Notes: generated by a model not told the origin, from the sequence alone. A DNA stretch of 64,000 nucleotides from Atriophallophorus winterbourni (GCA_013407085.1 JACCGJ010018216.1:1-64000); one strand, 5' to 3'. Positions 10,713-21,252 are shown, counted from the first letter of the stretch. Translations and numbers: made by a program.

Positions 10713-11905
10713 TCATCATCATCATCATCATGAAGCACAAGTCTGGAGCCAGACAAAGTGCCAAGCAATATGAAGCAGGAAAAGCAGATAAGCAAGCGCG
10801 TGGAAAAGGGAAAGCAGGCAAGCGGAATACGTAAAAGCAAATGCATAAAAAAGCAGCTTGTTTTTGTAATTTCACTGCATTCGATTTTTTGGTTTTTGGT
10901 TTTGTTTTTTGTGTTTTTATGTAAAATAATACCGGATAAAAAAATTATGACACACAATAAAATACACTGGCGCCAATGACTTCGGTTTGTAGCCATATCG
11001 CGTAAGGTTTCCAGCCAACTATTATCTGTCTAGGCCTGGGCAACCTGACAGTATCTCTGCCCACGTGCGGTTTCTGACTGTACGGCACTTTGCCTGGATC
11101 AGGCTTGTGCATTCATTCATTCATTCAGCCAACTATTAGGTTCAGCTTTTGGACCTCACCCGGGAAAAACGAATACGCCCAACTGAGCCTAGCGCTACGG
11201 TGAGTTTCTTCATCCCAACGCGCCACGTCATGGACTGGCCACCCGATCTTTTCTCCCAGCTTCTGTCAGGCTCTGCGAATAAGGCGCGGTACGGTAAACG
11301 GTGAGTAGGCATTCTTAAAACATGTCCCAACCATCGCAAGCGGACAAGCATCAGCATTTCTCTCAGTCCGTGGCCACCTGGTCCTAACACCCGCTTGCAG
11401 ACATCTATATTTGTAACACGATGCTGCCACCGAATGCGAGCAATTCTACGCTGGCAACGGGTATCAAAAACAGAAAGCCGACGGACATCTTCCGCTCGGA
11501 TAGACCAGGTTTCGCAGCCATAAAGGAGTGTAGCACGCACCACTGCGTTGTACACTCGGCCTTTAGTATGGAGTGAAACATCGCGTCGACGCCACAGGTG
11601 GCGAAGGTTAGCAAACGCTGCACCTGCTTTGCGAACACGATGTGAGACCTCGTCCTCGACACAACTTCCAGCGGAGACACAACTGCCAAGGTAAACAAAG
11701 CTGTCGACCAATTCAAGATTGACATCGCACACAGTTAGGTTTGGAAGAGAGCCGCTCCAATCCTGGGTAAGTGTTTTACACTTGTTAGGCGCAAAGCACA
11801 TGCCATACCTTGAAGCTTCAAGTGCCAGGCGGTCCAGGGCTTGCTGCATTATATGAGGGTCATCTCCCAGAAGTGCGATGTCATACATGACATACATAAT
11901 GACAT
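10713..11905 (-). pseudogene. LINE-A (RTE-like) 3' half with 3' UTR and (ATG)n tail
   Basis: The minus-strand frame 11924-11142 gives about 250 residues of RT C-terminal region. Motifs include [56 protein letters not shown] and [17 protein letters not shown]. The 3' UTR (11,141-10,732) holds a 5'-truncated SINE-A and ends in an ATG tail at 10,713-10,731. The 5' truncation falls just before the YADD box (MYDIALLGDD). It is the best-preserved LINE-A piece and lies antisense to the CR1-like host. Confidence 0.75.
11025..11125 (+). repeat. 5'-truncated SINE-A with 13-bp target duplication
   Basis: The 101-bp insert starts at TCTGTCTAGGCCTGGG and ends with GGCTTGTGC plus an (ATTC)n tail. It is flanked by perfect 13-bp repeats CAGCCAACTATTA at 11012-11024 and 11126-11138. 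The insertion lies inside the LINE-A 3' UTR. Confidence 0.9.
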
Positions 11906-12480
11906 ACATAATGTCATTTCTCATAGTAAATTCTTCTTATTCGCTGATGACATGAAATTCGTTATCACATTCCCAGCGAATCAAGCACGGATGTGCAATC
12001 GTGCAGCACTTCTGTGCTGTGCGGCTAACACCGTGCTAAATTGATTGGCCAGAGGTAGTGAGCTGCATGCTGAAATACGGTGTAGTCTCACGACCATTTC
12101 TATTTCTATTTCCCCCCTCTGTCTAGGCCTGGGCAACCTGACAGTATCTTAGCCCACGTGCAGTCTCTGACTGTGCGGCACTTTGCCTGGATCAGGCTTG
12201 TGCTTTCATACCATACCATAATCAAGCACAAACGTATATAGCTATACTGAACAATAATTTAGCTGTACTTGCAGATTGTGCGGCGAATAACGGTCTTACG
12301 TTTTCAACAGCAAAATCAAATGACATGCCTATAAGATGCACGATACAAATTAGTTTAATTCTCCTTAAAAATAACGCAATTCAAATGATAGACAGCACGC
12401 GTGGTTCAGGATTTCGATATTCGTCATCACTCACTTTCAATGAACAGATACGCTATCTTATTACTAAAGACTGGACCCCA
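11906..12480 (+). pseudogene. CR1-like LINE RT, piece 2 of 3, split by SINE-A
   Basis: Encodes FFLFADDMKFVITFPANQA, including the FADD catalytic box, up to a SINE-A at 11,989. It resumes at 12,230 with IAILNNNLAVLAD and continues through the FNEQIRYLITK block. It joins piece 1 (10,463) in content and the piece at 20,645 downstream. The copy is interrupted by two LINEs. Confidence 0.65.
11989..12219 (+). repeat. Full-length SINE-A with 10-bp target duplication
   Basis: 231-bp copy from GGATGTGCAATCGTGCAG to GCTTTCATACCATACCAT. It is flanked by perfect repeats AATCAAGCAC at 11979-11988 and 12220-12229. This copy best defines the family ends: 5' GGATGTGC and 3' GGCTTGTGC followed by a (CATAC)n tail. 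I see no convincing A or B box. Confidence 0.92.
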
Positions 12481-14183
12481 TCGCGCTGAGACTGGGCCTT
12501 AACGTGGTGCGATGTTTTGTGTACCTCTATAACCCATTGAGCTATGCTGAGTGGTGCTCTCCGAGCACCTTCAGAGTCACTCATACCAGGAAGGTCAATG
12601 GATAGAGGTCAGACGAACACGGTCTCAACCTAACCCGCTGCCTTGTGGCTTTTTAGCCAAAGGCTTTGGTCGAGAACCCTAATTGTTCTCCTGTCTAGGC
12701 ATGGGTGACCTGGCAGTATCACAGCCTGCATACAACCATGACTATTACCGCGAAACCCAACTCCATAGTGCATCGACCGTCGCACACAATAAACAGGGTT
12801 GCCTTACATGCTGCATACAGCAGGGCGGGTAAGCGAAAACAGGCTACTGCTGATCCCTACTCTTAAAACTGTTTCTGCCCATCCCCTCCCCCATCCACTC
12901 TTAACAACTTTCCATCTGTCAATCCCAGCTTTAGAAAAGACCGCATTGAACATGTTGGAACATTTCCTGTTCAAGAATTTACAGATCACTTTCTGCTCAC
13001 ATCGGAACCATGAATGTCAGAACTCTCAGAAAAATAAGCCAGCAAGCTGCATTGGCATTTACCTTAAATAGTCTATCTATTGATGTTTGCTGTTTATCGG
13101 AAACGCGCTAATATGATCCGTCAATAATTACTGAACTTACTGCCCCAAACCTTTCGACTCGCTACTTTTTGCGCTGCTCTGGTGATTCTGCAGCTGCTTT
13201 TTCAGGACAGGCGGGTGTTGGTATAGTGTTGAATTAACGTACCGAATCCTGTCTAATCGTTAGATTGCTTGTAATAGCATGATGTGCGCAGTTAGACTAG
13301 CCACTAATATTAGACCAAACTCAATATCTTCTAATCAGAGGTGCTTGTTTATTGTAGCAATTCTACAACAATCTTTATATGCTTTTTAGATGTGCAAAAG
13401 CTCCGATATTGTTGTCTTAGCGGGAGATATGAATGCGAGACTGGATCGCTTAGATACATCTGAATCACAATTAGGTGGCATGTTTGGTCTTGAAGGCTGA
13501 CACACAGATAATGGTTAACGGTTTATACAATTCTGTGCACAATCTCGATTATTCATTAGCAGCACTTCCTTTCGACATAAAAGATGTCAATGTGCAACAT
13601 GGCGCTCGCCGGATGAAAGCCAACCTTCGGCCCAAATCGACCATATCGCTATAAGTGCTTGCTAGAGATGTTGCATTGAGGACTGCCGCACCTTTTGGAA
13701 TACCTGCATAAATTCAGATCATGCTCTTGTGCGATGTAGGTTCTCGTTAAAGTTCTCCGGTACGAAGCCTTCGACTGCCAATGAAAGGTGGAACAAAATA
13801 GCAGGGATTATGCGAGCTGCGGCAATAACAGCCTGAAAGACTACACAATCAACCTAAAAGTCCCACTGGATTTCTCGGGGCTCTATAGAAATTCTTTACC
13901 TCATGGTCCTGGACACAATACAGAGCGTAGGCGCGTGAGGAATGAACTTAAACGGAGCTTAAGACTAGACAGAGAAAAGTGGTGGCTAAATAAGTTCGAA
14001 AAATGGAAATAGCAAATAATGTGGATAACGTGCGAAAACTCTTCCAACTTATTCGATCGACGGGGACTACGAAAAAGGCGTGGGTGAGACTATCACTGAA
14101 ATAGACGGTACTCTTATCACTAATAAGAATCGCCGCCTTTCACACTGGGCCGAATATTTTGAAGAACAATTCAAACTGGTCGC
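12481..14183 (+). pseudogene. LINE-B 5' half: endonuclease region
   Basis: After a ~500-bp leader the frame MNVRTLRKISQQAALAFTLN and VCCLSET (about 13,010-13,115) gives the start of an apurinic-type endonuclease. Further fragments follow: DIVLLAGDMNARLD, then the HRKRCQCATWRSPDE and DHIAIS blocks near 13,580-13,650, and the linker RRLSHWAEYFEEQF near 14,130-14,175. Stops and shifts are frequent. The LINE is interrupted at 14,183 by the gypsy element and resumes at 18,504. A SINE-A scrap (CTGTCTAGGCATGGGTGACC) lies near 12,690 in the leader. Confidence 0.65.
14179..14183. repeat. Target-site duplication GTCGC, left
   Basis: The same 5 bp occur at 18499-18503, directly outside the two LTRs. 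Five-bp duplication fits Ty3/gypsy integrase. Confidence 0.85.
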
Positions 14184-14378
14184 TGTTATAACCAGACAGT
14201 CACAGGAATATGTATTGGGTACACGCAGCCTTCTCGGTCTGCTCGACTCGTAGTCAAATGTAAAAGTGGGTCAACAATGCAAAACGCACATGATGTGCAC
14301 ACACACAAATCGATACATGTCCGCGGGCGAATGAGCGCCATCACGTGATGTTAGTGGGACAGACACACGCACACGACA
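14184..14378 (-). repeat. LTR (3' LTR by element polarity), 195 bp
   Basis: Starts TGTTATAACC and ends CACACGACA on the plus strand. By eye it is identical to 18304-18498. Identity implies recent insertion, although the interior is damaged. Confidence 0.9.
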
Positions 14379-14394
14379 CTCCTTCATCCTCAGG
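14379..14394 (-). promoter_or_regulatory. Polypurine tract
   Basis: On the minus strand CCTGAGGATGAAGGAG directly precedes the LTR start TGTCGTG. This is the expected place and composition of the plus-strand primer, and it fixes the element's polarity. Confidence 0.6.
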
Positions 14395-14395
14395 T

Positions 14396-15758
14396 TTAAA
14401 CGAGTCCCGCTTGATACCTCTCGACTGGCCTGCGCTGGCGATCAGACCGCCGGATTGGGCTTGCACTTTCCTCTTCAGTGTTTGACTCGACTAACGTTTC
14501 AGCCTCACGATTTTCTGGTGTTTGTAACGGACTTGGTGTAGTCTCTCGCCGTCGAATGTGGTCCCCATGGCGAGTGATGCAAACGCCATCATCCATGCGC
14601 ATGGTCAGTTTATGCCCATCATCTAGAATGATAGTTCCCTTCTTCCACGATGGTACCGACGGGTCGGGGCGAACGTAAACCGGGTCACCGACACTCACTC
14701 TTCTCGGGACACTCTTCTGGTTTTGTTGTCTCATCATCTCATGTTGTTTTACTGATATACGGGAGCAGGGGTCGGGGCGAAGAAGGTCCAAGCGGCATCT
14801 CAAACGACGGCCCATCAATAACTCCGCCGGTGACAGACCCGTAGTAGACTGCGGAGTTATCCGATAACCAAAAAGAAACTTATTGATTTTTGTCTGTAAA
14901 TCACCGGCCATTTTGCGAATACCTTGTTTTACCGTTTGAACTGCACGCTCTGCTAGTCCATTTGAAGCCGGGTGGTAAGCAGGTGTATGTAGGAGATGAA
15001 TCCCGTTGTTGCTCATCCACTGTTCGAACTCAGCACTCACAAACGCAGGACCGTTATCGCAGACCACCGTATCCGGGAGACCGTGGGTACAGAAAAGTGA
15101 GCGGAGCACGTTTATAGTTATCTGTGATGTTGATGTTCTTACCACTTTGGCCTCTATCCATTTTGAAAAAGCATCAACTACTATCAGCATCATTACGCCA
15201 TCAATTGGTCCAGCAAAGTCAATGTGAAGACGTCTCCAAGGTTGTTTTGGACAAGGCCATGGGACCACTGGCCCACGGGGTACCATAGGTCTTGTTTGCT
15301 GACAGGGCTCGCAAGTATTTACGAGTTGTGTAATATCGCTATCAATACCGGGCCACCACACGTAATTTCGGGACAACGATTTCATTCGGGAGATACCAGG
15401 GTGCGATGAATGCAGTTCTTCCAAAATAGCTTTCCTGAACTTGGGGGGTATTACAACACGACTTCCCCATAAAATACATCCATCGAATAGGCTTAGTTCG
15501 TCCTGACGTTGACAATAAGGCGCTTCTTCGTTTGCACCGCTCTCCGGCCACCCATCTTGCAAATATCGCTTTACCGAGGACAATACAGGGTCCTTCTCCG
15601 TCTCGTCTCTTATATCTTTCGCCGACACGGGTAAGGAGTTTATCCATTCCACAAGGGAAACCAGTTCACATGGTAAGTTGGAAAGTGTTGGACATTCCGG
15701 TAATGGTAGACGGCTCAGGGCATCCGCCGTGTAATTGCTGGAGCCAGGTGGAGTACCT
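14396..15758 (-). pseudogene. gypsy pol: RNase H/integrase linker and integrase
   Basis: The minus-strand frame runs to a stop at 14396-14398. It contains GSSNYTADALSRLP (RNase H end), then an HHCC zinc domain (HSSHPG... with NTCEPCQQ). The catalytic core has Asp in IDFAGPIDG, Asp in VCDNGPAF and Glu in NGLAERAVQT, followed by a GPY/F-like C-terminal part and an acidic tail (RSDRQRRPVERYQAGLV). The open frame extends right to 15889, but everything before about 15758 is antisense leader and gag sequence, so it is not true N-terminus. All three catalytic residues are present, yet the domain is cut off from its own gag-RT by the inversion. Confidence 0.85.
15747..15758 (+). promoter_or_regulatory. 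12-bp inverted-repeat arm / primer-binding-site core (GGTGGAGTACCT)
   Basis: The inverse copy is at 18289-18300 (AGGTACTCCACC). In the unrearranged order GGTGGAGTACC would stand 3 bp from the 5' LTR end, preceded by T. This makes TGGTGGAGTACC, the expected look of a tRNA primer-binding site. The other arm would lie in pol at the RNase H/integrase linker. Confidence 0.6.
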
Positions 15759-15778
15759 AAATTAATTGCTATCATACG

Positions 15779-18303
15779 ATGAATTGTGTCGGAAAAATCG
15801 AGGAATATTCTGAAAGTCTGTCTACATGGGATGTTTACATCGAACGGATTAATTGTTATTTCGCTGCAAACGACATTACGAATGATCAAAAGAAGGTCAA
15901 CACCCTGCTTAGTGTTATTGGTTCCAAGACCTACGAACTTATTCGCAGTTTGGTGAGTCCCGATTTACCGTCTTCCAAATCCTATGATTTTATTGTTCGA
16001 ACGATCGGTTCACACTACAACCCGAGGCCATCAGTGATTGTGCAACGATTCAAGTTTAACACCCGCGTTCAGTCTGAAGGAGAATCTGTTGCGAATTTTG
16101 TGGCTGACCTGAGGCGACTGACTGAATTTTGTGCATTTGGAACAGCTCGGGATGACATGATGAGAGATCGATTGGTTGTGGGAATCAGAGAACCTCGTAT
16201 TCAGAGAAGGCTACTGGCCGAACATGAGTTGTCACTGGAGTCTGCTTATAATATTGCCACTGGCATGGAAGCTGCGGATAAGAACGCCGAACTGCTACAG
16301 CATTGCCAACTGAGGCCAACCCAGATGAACATACCCAGCACCACTAATACAAGTACGGCTGAAGTGGACAAGGTAAGGATTCAGAGTCCGCGAGCACCGA
16401 ATCCTATGGGGTTTCGCTGTTATCGATGCGGTTGGCAGCATAAGAATCGTACGGAATGTCCTCATCGCGACGCGATTTGCCATAACTGTGGAAACAAGGA
16501 CATCTCGCGAGGGTGTGCCGCTCAAAAGTTCAAACTCAGTCACATCCTGGACGAACGCAGTACACTGAATTGCAGTCTGAATCGGATGTTTTCATTTTGC
16601 ACACCGTTAGTGATGATCCCGTTCCACCGATAAAGTTGGAGCTTAAGATCAATGGCCAATACATACCATTCGAGCTGGACACTGGTTCCGCGGTTACGCT
16701 GTGCAGCAGGAGCTCGTGGGAGAAAGCATTCGGTAGAAATTCAATCAGCGCATTGAGATTACCGCATCTCCGACTAAAAACCTACACTGGGGAGAATCTC
16801 GATCTCCTGGGTTGTGCCGAGGTCGAACTAGATCATGCAAACAAGAAGCACAGCTTGAAGTTACACGTAACTACTGGCACGGGTGTAAATCTACTTGGTC
16901 GTGATTGGCTGCAGAAAGTACCCGTTCTTAAAGTGTACAATAATGAAGTTTCAACTGACATTCAAACGCTATTGAAGCAGTATGAACCGTTGTTCACCGA
17001 CTCGGATAATGGGAAACTGAAGGGTGTTCGTGTGACGTTACCGGGTGCAGCGACTGCCGAACCAAAATTTTATAAGGCTAGATCCCTTCCATACAGACTG
17101 CGGTCGGAGGTAGAGAGAGAATTGCAGCGCTTACTTGACGGAGGAATAATCGAGTCAGTCAGATTTTCGAAATGGGCAACGCCAATTGTACTGGTGCTAA
17201 AGAGTGATGGATCCGTGAGAATTTGTGGGGACTACAAGATTACAGTCAACTCTGTCCTACCCGCAGAGACCTATCCCATATCGAAAATTGAAGATATTTT
17301 TGCAAATCTAGGTGGTGGAAAATTCTTTAGCAAGATAGATTTGGCCCATGCGTATCAACAGCTAGAACTGGATGATCAATCTAAAGTCGTAACGACAATC
17401 GCCACCCACAAAGGTCTTTTTCAATTCTCCAGATTACCATTTGGTATAAATTCCGCCCCTGCCATTTTCCAACGAACGATAGAAATGTGCATTAAAGATA
17501 TACCACACACAGTGGCATATCTGGATGATATTCTGGTCACGGGGATGACCTACCAGGAACATTTACACACGCTGGAGAAACTCTTTTCGCGGTTGTTGCA
17601 ACTTGGACTTCGGCTCAAGTTGGAGAAATGCAGTTTTCTTTCCAATCACGTGGAATATCTTGGTTTCCGCATCGATGCAAATGGAATTCGTCCAATTCCA
17701 GAAAAAACACGCCCCATTTTGGAAGCCCCTAATCCGATGAACCTTTCACAACTGCGGTCCTTCCTGGGGATGATCAACCACTACGCCAGATTCATACCTC
17801 ATGTTGCTACAATTTTGGCCCCTCTGAACAAATTACTTCGCAAGGGAACGGGGTGGACTTGGGGAGAAACGGAATCTACCGCTTTTAAACGGATTAAACA
17901 TTTATTAACAATGCCTTGCGTGCTGGCGCATTTCCAACCATCGTCTCCTATAATTTTGTTTTGTGACGCATCTCCATATGGTGTTGGCGCAGTACTCACT
18001 CAACCGGATGCCCAAGGAATTAATAAACCTGTCGTTTTTGCTTCACGTACACTCAACCCCGCCGAAAGGAATTACTCCCAATTAGATAAAGAATCTTTAG
18101 CTGTCATTTTTGGTGTCAAAAGGTTCCATGAATAACTGTATGGACAGTGTTTTGAGATACACACTGATCACAAGCCTCTTGTTGGCCTCCTTGTGGAACA
18201 CAAACCGATCCCACCCATGTCCTCAGCCCGTATGCAAAGGTGAGCTCTTCAGCTGTCTGCCCACCAGTACAAGATGTGTTTTGTGCTCAGGTACTCCACC
18301 AAT
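15779..18303 (+). pseudogene. gypsy gag-protease-RT-RNase H half (inverted segment)
   Basis: Gag begins at ATG 15779. It carries FRCYRCGWQHKNRTEC and then CHNCGNK, two zinc knuckles. The second is broken near 16,500 by what looks like a one-base loss. After it the frame continues from 16513 as protease (FELDTGSAVTLC), RT (KIDLAHAYQQLELDD; YLDDILVTG) and RNase H (ILFCDASPYGVGAVL). Two stops interrupt RNase H (TAA at 18132, TGA at 18240). The apparent gag/pol overlap is thus a lesion, not a clear programmed frameshift. The segment ends in the linker just before the right LTR, opposite in strand to its integrase. Confidence 0.85.
18289..18300 (-). repeat. Second arm of the 12-bp inversion repeat
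   Basis: AGGTACTCCACC on the plus strand, the reverse complement of 15747-15758. It sits 3 bp from the right LTR. Confidence 0.8.
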
Positions 18304-18498
18304 TGTTATAACCAGACAGTCACAGGAATATGTATTGGGTACACGCAGCCTTCTCGGTCTGCTCGACTCGTAGTCAAATGTAAAAGTGGGTCAACAATGC
18401 AAAACGCACATGATGTGCACACACACAAATCGATACATGTCCGCGGGCGAATGAGCGCCATCACGTGATGTTAGTGGGACAGACACACGCACACGACA
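18304..18498 (-). repeat. LTR (5' LTR by element polarity), 195 bp
   Basis: Identical by eye to the left LTR at 14184-14378. It is followed by the GTCGC duplication at 18499-18503. Confidence 0.9.
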
Positions 18499-18503
18499 GT
18501 CGC

Positions 18504-20644
18504 CTGCAACAGAATCATTCACTCATTTGAAGCTCTGTGATCCTTGGTCTATTAGCGTAGATCCCCCTAATGATTTAGAAATTAAAGCACGTATCGAATC
18601 CATGAAACGATTCAAAGCTGCTGGCCCCGATGACATACCCCCTGTTTTGTTCAAAGAAGTTGGCCAAGTCCTAATCAGCATATAAGGCGATCTCCTCCGT
18701 GAAGTGTGGTTGTCAGAATCCGTCCCTCAAAGTTGAGGCGAATCGGTTATCATACCTATATTTAAAAAAGGTGTGCGAAGCTCATGCTTTAATCACCGTG
18801 GGATAAATCACACTCCCATCAATAGATTATTAGCGTCCATATGTCTTCGAAGATTAACATCGCATAGAGAATCACAGATCCGAGAGCAGCAAGCTGGCTT
18901 CCGGCCTGGTAGAGGCTGTGTCGACCACATTTTTACTCTTCGACGGATCTTAGAACTGCGGCACACTTATCGACATCCGACAATAGCCATCTTTTTAGAC
19001 TTCAAAGGAGCATTTAATTCAGTCGATCGAAATGTCCTGTTTAACACCTCGCTGTGCAAAAGTATGTCAACATACTACGTTCAATTTATGCTTATGCATC
19101 CGGATGCGTTAGGGTTTACAACGAACTCTCACTCAAATTCCACACGACAAGAGGCGTCCGACAAGGATGTCCGATTTCTTCGTTTTTATTCAATTTTGTA
19201 ATTGATGCCATCATGGAATTATACAACGAAGGAGCCCCAGCTTTCGGAGTTCACATAATGCCAGGCGGCAAGCTTATCGACTTCGACTATGCTGTTGCAC
19301 GGATGTGCAAATGTGCAGCATTTCTATGCTGTGCGGCTAACATCGTGCTAAATTGATTGGTCAGAGGTAGTGAGCTGCATGCTGAAATACGCTGGAGTCT
19401 CACTACAATTTCTATTACCCCCCTCTGTTTATGCCCGGGCAACCTGACAGTATCTTAGCCTACGTGCAGTCTATGACTGTGCGGCACTTGGCCTGGATCA
19501 GGCTTGTGCTTTCATACCATCATACCATGTTGATGATATAGTTCTGCTCTTCGACTCGTACACAGATGCACAGGCGATACTGTACAAGCTAGCCAGTATT
19601 GTGCCCGCATTTGGAATGCGTTTTGCACCCTCTAAGTGCAGTTTTCTTCTGTAGGACATCGACTTATCACCAGCATTTATTTACTTAGAATCAGACGCTT
19701 GAAATTGTAGATCGTTTTGCGTATCTCTAGGTTGTATCAATAATCTACATCGCTAGACGAAGAGGTCTCGGCACGCATTTCTAAAGTGACCTTAGCATTT
19801 TGCAACCTAGGTCACCTCTGGCGCCAGAAAGGACTGTCTTTGTTACTCAAGGGTAGAGTCTATAAAGCGACAGTTCGGGGTGTGTTACTCTATGGGTGCG
19901 AAACCTGGACCTTACGTAAAGAACACATCCAGCGTCTTCAGGTATATGACAACCGATGTCTCCGAAACATTCATATAAGCACCGATGCTCTCCAAAATAA
20001 GTTGTTGGGTTGTAATGTTGATATAGAGAAGCAGATCAACCTGCATAGGTTACGCTGGTTGGGTCACGTTTTACGGATGCCGGACCACCGACTTTCAAAA
20101 CGGATTCTTTTTTGCGATGCCACATCCTGATTGGCGTAAATCTCGAGGTGGCCAAACCGTCACATGGCATAGCCAGTCAAAAACCATTACTAGCAACCTT
20201 TCCAAAGTAGGCGCAGCGCGTCTTCCGGGCTGGTGTCCCCGCGATCAGATATCGCAATGGCTAGTTACGCTTCAGGATATGTCCCGAAACCGTGTTCAAT
20301 GGCGGTCTGGCACTAAGCATCTTCTTGAAGTGTTTCCTTAACCTTGTATGTTGCCAAGCGGAGTGACGAGACAAGCTTGTTATGATGCATGACAGTGAAA
20401 GCCGCAAGAAAGCTGCCATGCTGATGTCGCTCTACTCGTTCACGAAACTTGTTTGAATGCATTTTCCATTCGAGGTGTAGGCACCTCTTCCCAGTTTGTT
20501 TGCGCTTATTCTTCTATAGAAGCCGTAGCAATTTAAGTCCCACCCTTTCCCATCTTTTAGCATTTTACTTCTTCATGTTTGTATGGCAGTTAAGTATTCG
20601 GTACGTGCTGCCGGTGTAATGCTGTCTATGATGATGGTGATATA
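18504..20644 (+). pseudogene. LINE-B 3' half: reverse transcriptase, 3' UTR and tail
   Basis: Resumes at WSPATES and continues with RFKAAGPDDIPPVLFKE, REQQAGFRPGRGCVDHIF, IFLDFKGAFNSVDR and GVRQGCPISSFLFNFVIDAI. At the catalytic box (TATGCTG...) a SINE-A is inserted (19,298-19,527), after which DDIVLLFDS follows. The C-terminus contains [24 protein letters not shown] and [17 protein letters not shown] and stops near 20,341. The UTR to 20,644 ends CCGGTGTAATGCTGTCT plus a GATGATGGTGAT tail. Several shifts and stops make it non-functional. Confidence 0.75.
19298..19527 (+). repeat. SINE-A inserted in the RT catalytic box of LINE-B
   Basis: Copy from GGATGTGCAAATGTGCAGC to CATACCATCATACCA. The bases TGTTG occur on both sides (19293-19297 and 19528-19532), a possible short target duplication. 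The insertion falls within the Y-A-D-D codons. Confidence 0.85.
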
Positions 20645-21130
20645 AAAATCTATAACTCAACCTCATTGCAAAAGGGAAATCAATAAATTATTCCGCATTC
20701 TTCTTCTGGACTATTGTAACATAATACATACCAATAAAAATAAATCAGATGGCATAGTTTATGAAAAAATACAACGATCTTTCACAAAATCCATCATCGG
20801 TTGCACCAAGCAATCTCATACAACTAAAACTCGATTCCTTATGGTTTCGCAGACTCAAGCATAATCTCATCTTATTCGTTAGAATACTGTCATCGGATAA
20901 TATAGAAATAATTTCGAATCTTCATAGACATGATTTCAATTACAACTTGAGAAAAATTGAAAAAATTATATTGGATACTGAACTAATGCTCCCAAACATG
21001 CTGTCATTCCGCATTGATCGTGAGACTAGGGGTGTTGGTGGCCTATTATATAACAATCAATCCACTACGTTTTTAATAATTTTAGCCAATCAAATAACTG
21101 ACCAATCAAAGCTGACGAAATTGTCACAAA
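20645..21130 (+). pseudogene. CR1-like LINE, piece 3 of 3: C-terminal end
   Basis: Contains QRSFTKSIIGCTKQ in one frame (20,775-20,820), then LKLDSLWFRRLKHNLILF and NLHRHDFNYNLRK. These are the characteristic C-terminal motifs of CR1-like RTs. It fits as the continuation of the pieces at 10,463 and 11,906, separated by the LINE-B insertion. The exact junction and target duplication were not resolved. Confidence 0.6.
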
Positions 21131-21225
21131 ATCATTCAGAATAAGTTTAGCCAATGAAATAACCGACCAATCAGATGTCAATGAACGAACGCTAAAGTTT
21201 TTATGGTTTGTGTATGTTAGCAAAA

Positions 21226-21252
21226 ACAAATTTATTTGGTGCGATTACTTAC
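21226..21252 (+). repeat. LTR-end/primer-site-like repeat, copy 1
   Basis: AAATTTATTTGGTGCGATTA recurs at about 24,368-24,387, with partly similar flanks. TTTGGTGCGATTA directly after an AT-rich end looks like an LTR terminus followed by a primer-binding site. Confidence 0.4.

Larger units (their letters stand above)
14184..18498 (-). mobile_element. Ty3/gypsy LTR retrotransposon with internal inversion
   Basis: Two identical 195-bp LTRs in direct orientation (14184-14378 and 18304-18498) begin TG, end CA and are flanked by GTCGC duplications. The integrase half and polypurine tract lie on the minus strand next to the left LTR. The gag-protease-RT-RNase H half lies on the plus strand and ends 3 bp before the right LTR. 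The coding halves therefore point away from each other. The breakpoints coincide with a 12-bp inverted repeat (15747-15758 and 18289-18300). Element polarity is taken as minus from the integrase and PPT. It is inserted in LINE-B. Confidence 0.85.

Noticed and set aside
11841..12044. 67-codon frame ending RMCNRAALLCCAANTVLN
   Set aside because: A chance fusion of CR1-like RT with inserted SINE-A; the same C-terminus recurs wherever SINE-A lies in that frame.
15759..15889. N-terminal extension of the gypsy integrase frame
   Set aside because: It is antisense to the leader and gag start of the inverted half.
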